Below are positions 58,719 through 64,000 of a stretch of 64,000 bases of DNA, piece by piece. A program made the translations under genes and the position numbers. Source of the stretch: an uncultured Gellertiella sp. GTDB taxonomy: Bacteria > Pseudomonadota > Alphaproteobacteria > Rhizobiales > Rhizobiaceae. The notes below the pieces were generated by a model, which was not told the DNA's origin, did not search any database, and was given only the letters and a program-made list of their open reading frames with translations. Where the stretch lies: assembly GCF_963457605.1 (NCBI RefSeq), contig NZ_OY735139.1, positions 2,448,001-2,512,000 of the forward strand, given 5' to 3'. Positions within the stretch are counted from its first letter, which is position 1, and the number at the start of each line of letters is the position of its first letter.

Positions 58719-59555
58719 TCAGAATGTTGCGGGCGTATTCACCCAGATCAGCAGCGTATCGCCCTCGGCCATGTTGCGCCAGGAATGCGGCCGGTGACTT
58801 TCGAAATAGAAACTGTCTCCCGCGTTGAGTTCGAAAAACTGGTCGCCATCCAGCACGATTTCAAGTGATCCCTGGAGCACATGGATGAATTCCTCGCCCT
58901 CATGCTGGTAGGCGCCTTCGCTGGTGGCCCCCGGCGCGAGATGAAAGCGGTGGCATTCCATCTGTTTCGAGCTGTCGGCCAGAACCTGCACGCTCACACC
59001 CGACGAGGTGCGCGGCCAGGTGGCCCATTGGCCTGCCCGCACCAGGCTCTCGCCCGGCCTGCCCTGATCCTGCCCGCAGAGTGCGGCAACGGTGGTGCCG
59101 AAGATCCGCGCGACAGCATGCAGGGCGGGCAGCGACAGGCCCTGCGACGTCCGTTCGAAGGTCGACAGAACAGACATCGCTACACCCGCCTCGCGGGCGA
59201 TGGTTTCAAGCGTTTTTCCCGCCGCCCGGCGAAGCCTGCGCACCTTCTGGCCGACGGGAATCTGGTCGCTTGCCGATTGCGCCAGCGGGTCGACGGATGG
59301 CAGCGTCGGCACCGCTTGCGGTTCTTCGGCCTCCAGCTTCAGTCTTTCGCGAATGGCCGCCGGATTGAGCCCCTGTTCATGCCGCAGCCAGGTGATCCGC
59401 TTCAGCCGCTCGATCAGGCCCGCATCAAAAAGCCGCTGGCCTGAGGCGGTGCGAATCGGCTCGATCAGCCCTTGCGTTTCCCACAGCCGCAGGGTGGACG
59501 AGGAAACCCCGGCCATGCGTGCGGCTTCGGCGATCTTGAACCGGGTATCCTGCAT
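58719..59555 (-). CDS. Three-domain regulator: MerR-type HTH, XRE-type HTH and cupin
   Basis: 278 residues from ATG 59555 (GGAG 8 bases upstream). Residues 1-70: MerR (IAEAARMAGVSSSTLRLWET, then IEPIRTASGQRLFD). Residues 100-160: XRE (RLRRAAGKTLETIAREAGVA, then LSTFERTSQGLSLPALHAVA). Residues 185-270: cupin (YQHEGEEFIHVLQGSLEIVL, then AGDSFYFESHRPHSWRN). Divergent from gabT-gabD, so probably controls GABA use. Two DNA-binding domains in one chain is unusual. Confidence 0.9.
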   Translation of the reverse strand: MQDTRFKIAEAARMAGVSSSTLRLWETQGLIEPIRTASGQRLFDAGLIERLKRITWLRHEQGLNPAAIRERLKLEAEEPQAVPTLPSVDPLAQSASDQIPVGQKVRRLRRAAGKTLETIAREAGVAMSVLSTFERTSQGLSLPALHAVARIFGTTVAALCGQDQGRPGESLVRAGQWATWPRTSSGVSVQVLADSSKQMECHRFHLAPGATSEGAYQHEGEEFIHVLQGSLEIVLDGDQFFELNAGDSFYFESHRPHSWRNMAEGDTLLIWVNTPATF

Positions 59556-59703
59556 CAATGGTGCTCCGGCCTTCCGGATTTGACAGCGCCGGATTGCGAG
59601 ATAAGCTTTGAAAGCCATATTGCAAATCTACAGAAAAAATGTAAGTAAAATTTCATTGCGCCGGACGACGCGTCTGCGCCTCCTCCATCCAAGGGATTTC
59701 ACG
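59556..59703. promoter_or_regulatory. Divergent control region of regulator and gabT-gabD
   Basis: 148-base gap, A+T-rich in its middle (CTACAGAAAAAATGTAAGTA). No perfect palindrome stands out. Shared promoter and operator region for the divergent genes is inferred from layout. Confidence 0.5.
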
Positions 59704-60987
59704 ATGCTGAATGCCGAAATTTCTGCACGCAAGAACGAAGCCATCTCGCGCGGCGTGGGCATGACCACCCAGATCTATGCGGAGCGCGCTGAAAATGCGG
59801 AAATCTGGGATGTCGAGGGCCGTCGCTATATCGACTTTGCCGCCGGTATCGCCGTGGTCAATACCGGCCACCGGCATCCGAAGGTGATCGAGGCGGTCAA
59901 GGCGCAAATCGACCGGTTTACCCATACCTGCCATCAGGTCGTGCCCTATGAGAACTATGTGCGGCTTGCCGAGCGGCTGAATGCCCGCGTGCCCGGCAAT
60001 TTCGCCAAAAAGACGATTTTCGCCACCACCGGTGCCGAAGCCGTTGAAAACGCGATCAAGATCGCCCGCGCCGCGACCGGGCGCTCCGCCGTGGTCGCCT
60101 TTACCGGTGCCTTCCATGGCCGCACCTTCATGGGCATGGCGCTGACCGGCAAGGTCGTGCCCTACAAGGTCGGCTTCGGCGCGATGATGAGCGACGTCTT
60201 CCATGTGCCCTTCCCGATCGACCTGCATGGCGTCACTGTCGAGACCGCGCTTGACGTGCTCGACAAGCTGTTCAAGGCCGATGTCGATCCGAAGCGGGTC
60301 GCCGCCATCATCGTCGAGCCGGTACAGGGCGAAGGCGGCTTCTATGAAGTGCCGCGCGCGCTGATGAAGGCGCTGCGCAAGCTCTGCGACGATCACGGCA
60401 TCCTGCTCGTCGCCGACGAGGTGCAGACCGGCTTTGCCCGTACCGGCAAGCTGTTTGCGATGGAGCATTATGATGTGGTGGCCGATCTCACCACCATGGC
60501 CAAGGGCCTTGCCGGTGGCTTCCCGCTGTCGGCGGTGACGGGTCGCGCCGAAATCATGGATGCGCCCGGGCCCGGCGGCCTCGGCGGCACCTATGCCGGC
60601 AGTCCGATCGGCGTTGCTGCCGCCAATGCGGTTCTCGACGTGATCGACGAGGAAAAGCTTTGCGAACGGGCTGAAACGCTCGGCGCGCGGCTGAAGCAGC
60701 GTCTGTCCGCACTGCGCGACAGTGTTCCGGAAATTGTCGATATCCGGGGTCCGGGCTTCATGGTTGCAGTTGAATTCAATAACCGCAAGACCCATAAGCC
60801 GGATGCCGATTTCACCAATGCCATCCGTCTGAAGGCGCTGGAAAAGGGTCTGATCCTCCTGACCTGCGGTGTCTACGGCAATGTCATCCGTTTCCTTGCC
60901 CCGATCACGGTGCAGGATTCTGTGTTCAATGAGGCGCTCGACATCATCGAAGCGTCGGTGCGTGAAGTCGCCGGGGAGGCGAAGTAA
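59704..60987 (+). CDS. gabT: 4-aminobutyrate aminotransferase
   Basis: 427 residues from ATG 59704. Class III aminotransferase: TTGAEAVENAIKIARAAT, VADEVQTGFARTGKLFAMEH, and PLP-binding Lys in LTTMAKGLAGGFPLS. It transfers the amino group of GABA to 2-oxoglutarate, giving succinate semialdehyde. Its stop overlaps the gabD ATG, so the pathway enzyme pair is co-translated. Possible wider specificity (5-aminovalerate) cannot be excluded. Confidence 0.9.
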   Translation: MLNAEISARKNEAISRGVGMTTQIYAERAENAEIWDVEGRRYIDFAAGIAVVNTGHRHPKVIEAVKAQIDRFTHTCHQVVPYENYVRLAERLNARVPGNFAKKTIFATTGAEAVENAIKIARAATGRSAVVAFTGAFHGRTFMGMALTGKVVPYKVGFGAMMSDVFHVPFPIDLHGVTVETALDVLDKLFKADVDPKRVAAIIVEPVQGEGGFYEVPRALMKALRKLCDDHGILLVADEVQTGFARTGKLFAMEHYDVVADLTTMAKGLAGGFPLSAVTGRAEIMDAPGPGGLGGTYAGSPIGVAAANAVLDVIDEEKLCERAETLGARLKQRLSALRDSVPEIVDIRGPGFMVAVEFNNRKTHKPDADFTNAIRLKALEKGLILLTCGVYGNVIRFLAPITVQDSVFNEALDIIEASVREVAGEAK

Positions 60988-62471
60988 TGGCTGTTTCTTC
61001 TGTTCTGACATCGAAACTCAAAGATCCCTCGCTTGCCGTCGACAAGGCGCTGATTGCGGGCGAGTGGCTGGCGGCAAGCGAAAGTGGCCGCATCTTTGAC
61101 GTCACCAATCCCGTCAATGGCGAGGTGATCGCCACCCTTCCGAACCTCACCCGGGCGGAACTCACCCGCGCTATCGATGCCGCCCATGCGGCGCAGAAGC
61201 TCTGGGCGAAGAAGACCGGCAAGGAGCGCGCGCAGGTGCTGCGCAAGCTCTTCGATCTCCTGACCGCCAATGCCGACGATCTCGCCACCATCCTGACGAT
61301 GGAAATGGGCAAGCCGCTGGCCGAAGCCAGGGGCGAAGTGCTCTATGGGGCGGCCTATGTCGAATGGTTCGGCGAGGAAGCCAAGCGCGTCTATGGCGAC
61401 ACGATTCCCGGCCATCAGGCCGACAAGCGCATCATCGTCATCCGCCAGCCGGTCGGCGTGGTCGGCGCGATCACGCCGTGGAACTTCCCGAATGCGATGC
61501 TGGCCCGCAAGATGGCTCCGGCACTCGCCGTCGGCTGCACCATGGTGGCAAAGCCCGCCGCCCAGACGCCGCTGTCGGCGCTGGCCCTGGCGCTTCTTGC
61601 CGAGCGTGCCGGTGTTCCCGCAGGCGTGTTCTCGGTCTTTACCGGCACCGAGGCCTCGATGGTCGGCAAGGAATTTTCCGAAAACGAAAAGGTCCGCAAG
61701 CTCACCTTCACCGGCTCCACCAATGTCGGCCGCATCCTGATGCGGCAGGCTGCCGACCAGATCAAGAAGCTCGGCCTCGAGCTTGGCGGCAACGCGCCCT
61801 TCATCGTTTTCGACGATGCCGATCTCGATGCGGCGGTCGAAGGCGCGATGGTGTCGAAATACCGCAATGCCGGCCAGACCTGCGTCTGCGCCAACCGTCT
61901 CTATGTCCAGTCGGGCGTCTATGATGCCTTTGCCGCCAAGCTGGCCGAGCGGGTGTCGAAGATGAAGGTCGGCGACGGACTGGAAGCAGGTGTCAGCACC
62001 GGCCCGATGATCGACAGCAATGCGCTGGCCAAGGTCAAGGAACATGTGGAAGACGCCGTCTCCAAGGGGGCGAAGATCGCTGTTGGCGGCAAGCAGCCGG
62101 AACAGGGCGGCCTGTTCTACCAGCCGACGATCCTGACCGGCGTGACCAGCGACATGCTGGTCGCCCGCGAGGAAACCTTCGGCCCCGTCGCGCCGCTGTT
62201 CCGTTTCGAAACCGAAGCGGAAGTGGTGGAGCTTGCCAATGACACGGAATTCGGTCTTGCCTCCTATTTCTACTCGAAGGACGTGGCCAAGATCTTCCGC
62301 GTTGCCGAACAGCTGGAATATGGCATGGTCGGCATCAATACCGGCCTGATTTCCACCGAAGTCGCCCCCTTCGGCGGCATCAAGCAGTCCGGCACCGGCC
62401 GCGAGGGCTCGAAATACGGTATCGATGATTATACCGAGCTGAAATACATGTGCCTCGGCGGCATCGAATGA
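60987..62471 (+). CDS. gabD: NAD(P)-dependent succinate-semialdehyde dehydrogenase
   Basis: 494 residues. Aldehyde dehydrogenase motifs: ITPWNFPNAMLARKMAPALA, FTGSTNVGRILM, LELGGNAPFIVFDDADLD (catalytic Glu) and NAGQTCVCANRLYVQSG (catalytic Cys). C-terminal GLISTEVAPFGGIKQSGTGR is the SSADH/GabD signature. Oxidises succinate semialdehyde to succinate, completing the GABA shunt. Confidence 0.93.
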   Translation: MAVSSVLTSKLKDPSLAVDKALIAGEWLAASESGRIFDVTNPVNGEVIATLPNLTRAELTRAIDAAHAAQKLWAKKTGKERAQVLRKLFDLLTANADDLATILTMEMGKPLAEARGEVLYGAAYVEWFGEEAKRVYGDTIPGHQADKRIIVIRQPVGVVGAITPWNFPNAMLARKMAPALAVGCTMVAKPAAQTPLSALALALLAERAGVPAGVFSVFTGTEASMVGKEFSENEKVRKLTFTGSTNVGRILMRQAADQIKKLGLELGGNAPFIVFDDADLDAAVEGAMVSKYRNAGQTCVCANRLYVQSGVYDAFAAKLAERVSKMKVGDGLEAGVSTGPMIDSNALAKVKEHVEDAVSKGAKIAVGGKQPEQGGLFYQPTILTGVTSDMLVAREETFGPVAPLFRFETEAEVVELANDTEFGLASYFYSKDVAKIFRVAEQLEYGMVGINTGLISTEVAPFGGIKQSGTGREGSKYGIDDYTELKYMCLGGIE

Positions 62472-62497
62472 TGGTCTGCTGACCTTTCGAAGGTTTC

Positions 62498-62535
62498 AAT
62501 CCCGGTCTCTTCCAGAGGAGGCCGGGATTTTTCGT
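62498..62535 (+). terminator. Terminator after gabD
   Basis: AATCCCGG (62498-62505) and CCGGGATT (62522-62529) form a perfect 8-bp stem with a 16-base loop, followed by TTTCGTTT. Confidence 0.7.
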
Positions 62536-62536
62536 T

Positions 62537-62914
62537 TCAGGCGGCGCGTCCGAACGCCACCAGCACGATGCCGAGGGCTGTAACTGCAATTCCGAGCATC
62601 GATAGCCGGCTCACCTGTTCGCCGAGCAGGAAAATCCCCGACAGCGTGGTGATGACAATGCCCAGCGCCACGAAGGGATAGGCCAGCGATACCGGGATCT
62701 TCGACAGAACCAGCAGCCACAGCAGCGTGCCGAATCCGTAGGCGGCAAGACCACCCAGAATCCAGGGCGACAGCGCGATGGCCAGCACCGCATCGACCCG
62801 GGTTGCGCCGGGCTGGAAGGCCGCTGCAACCGCGGGCCGGGTCATGCCGATTCGAAACAGGGTCTGGGCAAAGGCGCTCAACCCGACGCTGACCAGGATC
62901 AGGACATAATGCAT
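62537..62914 (-). CDS. Small EamA/SMR-like membrane transporter
   Basis: 125 residues, about four membrane helices: VLILVSVGLSAFAQTLFRIG, LSPWILGGLAAYGFGTLLWL, then VSLAYPFVALGIVITTLSGI and LGIAVTALGIVLVAFG. Four-helix proteins of the SMR/EmrE or ArnE-ArnF type. Encoded 10 bases after the upstream membrane-protein stop, so a lipid or sugar modification context (like ArnE/F flippases) is plausible. Confidence 0.82.
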   Translation of the reverse strand: MHYVLILVSVGLSAFAQTLFRIGMTRPAVAAAFQPGATRVDAVLAIALSPWILGGLAAYGFGTLLWLLVLSKIPVSLAYPFVALGIVITTLSGIFLLGEQVSRLSMLGIAVTALGIVLVAFGRAA

Positions 62915-62924
62915 GGTGGCTTCC

Positions 62925-64000
62925 TCAGGGATTTCGGGTCAGGGGGCCATAGATGCAGAGATCGCCATCCCGATAGGCAGGTGGGATGGACACGGCAGCA
63001 TCGCAGAAGCTCGCGACATGGGAAATGCCATGGGCGCTGGCATAGGCAATCCTTTGCGCTGCCGTGTCGAGCCGCAGCACCTCGTCATAGCGGTTGCGCC
63101 AGGTGCGGAAGTTTTCCGGAGCCCACATGGCGGCGGCGCCGAATTTGTAATTGGTCCAGATGGAGCGCTCCGAGGTGGCGACGAAGCCCGCCATTTCCAT
63201 GTCGAGGAAACGGGCGGCGGGACTTGTGCCCGGCGGCAGCGGTTCGGCGCGGATCGGCAGCAGCACCAGCGCATCGGGCGGTGAATTGTCACGCATCCAG
63301 CGACCGGCTCTTTCCCATGTCCCGGTGATCGCCGAGAGATTGCGCATCTCCTGCCAGAGCGAGAAAAGCATTGGCCCGGTAAAGGCCAGCGACAGGGCGA
63401 AGACGGCACCGGAGGCCTTCACCAGCAGATCGCTGTCGAGCACGGTGAGCCGGAACCGGGCTTCGATCCAGGCGCGATAGGCCAGAAGCACCAGCATGGC
63501 GGTAAAGGCGGGCCTGCCGAACACCAGCATGCTGGCAAGCAGCAGCCCGAACACCCGGTCGTGCCGCTGCGGCCCGTTGCTGACCCAGCCGGCAGCCAGC
63601 ATCGCCATGCCGGTCACGGCAAGCAGTTGCAGCAGCACGGCGCTGCGGATGAAGTGCAGGTTCAGGATCAGCCGGGATTCGGTGACGAGAGGAACGAGGC
63701 TGCCGACGGTGAGAAGGGCGGTGGCGGCCAGCGACAGGGCAAGAAACATCCGCCCGTTCGCCTTCAGCAGCCACGGCAGCGGCAACAGCGCTGCGACCAG
63801 CAATCCGATCATCACATGGTCTTCGCGCGGAAGGCTGTCCATGAAGAAGTGGAACGGGAAGAAGCCACGCAGGAACGCCGCATAGGAATAGTCGGGTGCT
63901 GCCCCGCTCCCCGCCTTGGCCAGCACCGCGTGCAGCACCGGCAGAAGCAGCGGCAGGCCGAGCAGCGTGCCGCCACCGACCGCCAGCGCCAGGCGCTTCG
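62925..64000 (-). CDS. Polytopic membrane protein, probably glycosyltransferase-like (5' truncated by window end)
   Basis: The frame is open through to the window edge (the first visible residues are hydrophobic, KRLALAVGGGTLLGLPLLLP). Visible: several membrane helices (MIGLLVAALLPLPWLLKANG, LALSLAATALLTVGSLVPLV, LLLASMLVFGRPAFTAMLVL, and others) and a soluble C-terminal domain (NSPPDALVLLPIRAEPLPPG, ANYKFGAAAMWAPEN-like). The pattern resembles GT-C-type membrane glycosyltransferases. The catalytic N-terminus is outside the window. Confidence 0.7.
   Translation of the reverse strand, partial: KRLALAVGGGTLLGLPLLLPVLHAVLAKAGSGAAPDYSYAAFLRGFFPFHFFMDSLPREDHVMIGLLVAALLPLPWLLKANGRMFLALSLAATALLTVGSLVPLVTESRLILNLHFIRSAVLLQLLAVTGMAMLAAGWVSNGPQRHDRVFGLLLASMLVFGRPAFTAMLVLLAYRAWIEARFRLTVLDSDLLVKASGAVFALSLAFTGPMLFSLWQEMRNLSAITGTWERAGRWMRDNSPPDALVLLPIRAEPLPPGTSPAARFLDMEMAGFVATSERSIWTNYKFGAAAMWAPENFRTWRNRYDEVLRLDTAAQRIAYASAHGISHVASFCDAAVSIPPAYRDGDLCIYGPLTRNP

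Overview
The window is alphaproteobacterial DNA, most likely from a member of the Rhizobiaceae (order Rhizobiales/Hyphomicrobiales). This rests on a BA14K-type secreted protein, a COG3672-type transglutaminase-like protease, an MbfA-type ferritin/VIT1 protein behind a perfect iron-control (Irr-type) palindrome, and the infC / rpmI-rplT / pheS-pheT layout. The genus cannot be fixed from the sequence alone.

Positions 1 to about 38,944 are the larger part of a temperate T7-like podovirus prophage. Its gene order follows T7: endonuclease I (gp3), T7-type amidase (gp3.5), primase-helicase (gp4), DNA polymerase (gp5), exonuclease (gp6), connector (gp8), scaffold (gp9), capsid (gp10), terminator, tail tube A and B (gp11, gp12), internal virion proteins (gp13 to gp16), fibre (gp17), and small and large terminase (gp18, gp19). 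Genes are packed tightly on the + strand, with many ATGA, GTGA and TTGA stop/start overlaps and many GTG or TTG starts. A lysis cassette (holin, GH24 endolysin, Rz/Rz1-type spanins) sits among the replication genes. After the terminase lies an 890-bp non-coding, repeat-rich stretch that should be the joined genome ends. Next come small early-type genes of unknown function, a first tyrosine recombinase, and then, on the - strand and abutting a tRNA-Leu(CAG), the integrase. The phage RNA polymerase, any repressor and the other attachment site are not in the window. The prophage therefore starts upstream of position 1.

Positions 38,945 to 64,000 are host chromosome. In order they carry tRNA-Leu, a phosphohexomutase, a BA14K protein, a SelW-like thiol protein, a class I glutamine amidotransferase, a LysE exporter, lepA, an MFS/XRE-cupin/GNAT group, a secreted Cys-rich protein, a group III truncated globin with a YiiX-like papain-fold protein, mbfA, a transglutaminase-like protease, an alpha/beta hydrolase, infC, rpmI, rplT, pheS, four small genes lodged between pheS and pheT, pheT, a MerR-XRE-cupin regulator divergent from gabT-gabD, an SMR-like transporter, and a truncated polytopic membrane protein.

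Points for a second look: (i) the repeat-rich phage end region, with a 14-bp hairpin and a 13-base motif recurring upstream of early genes; (ii) two tyrosine recombinases in one T7-like prophage; (iii) a lambda-R-like muramidase domain on the gp15 homologue where T7 carries its transglycosylase on gp16; (iv) an insertion with a HEPN protein and a DUF2442 protein inside pheS-pheT; (v) an AUU start for infC; (vi) a three-domain MerR/XRE/cupin regulator. No wholly new system can be proven from sequence alone. The early-region genes and the pheS-pheT insertion are the best places to look.
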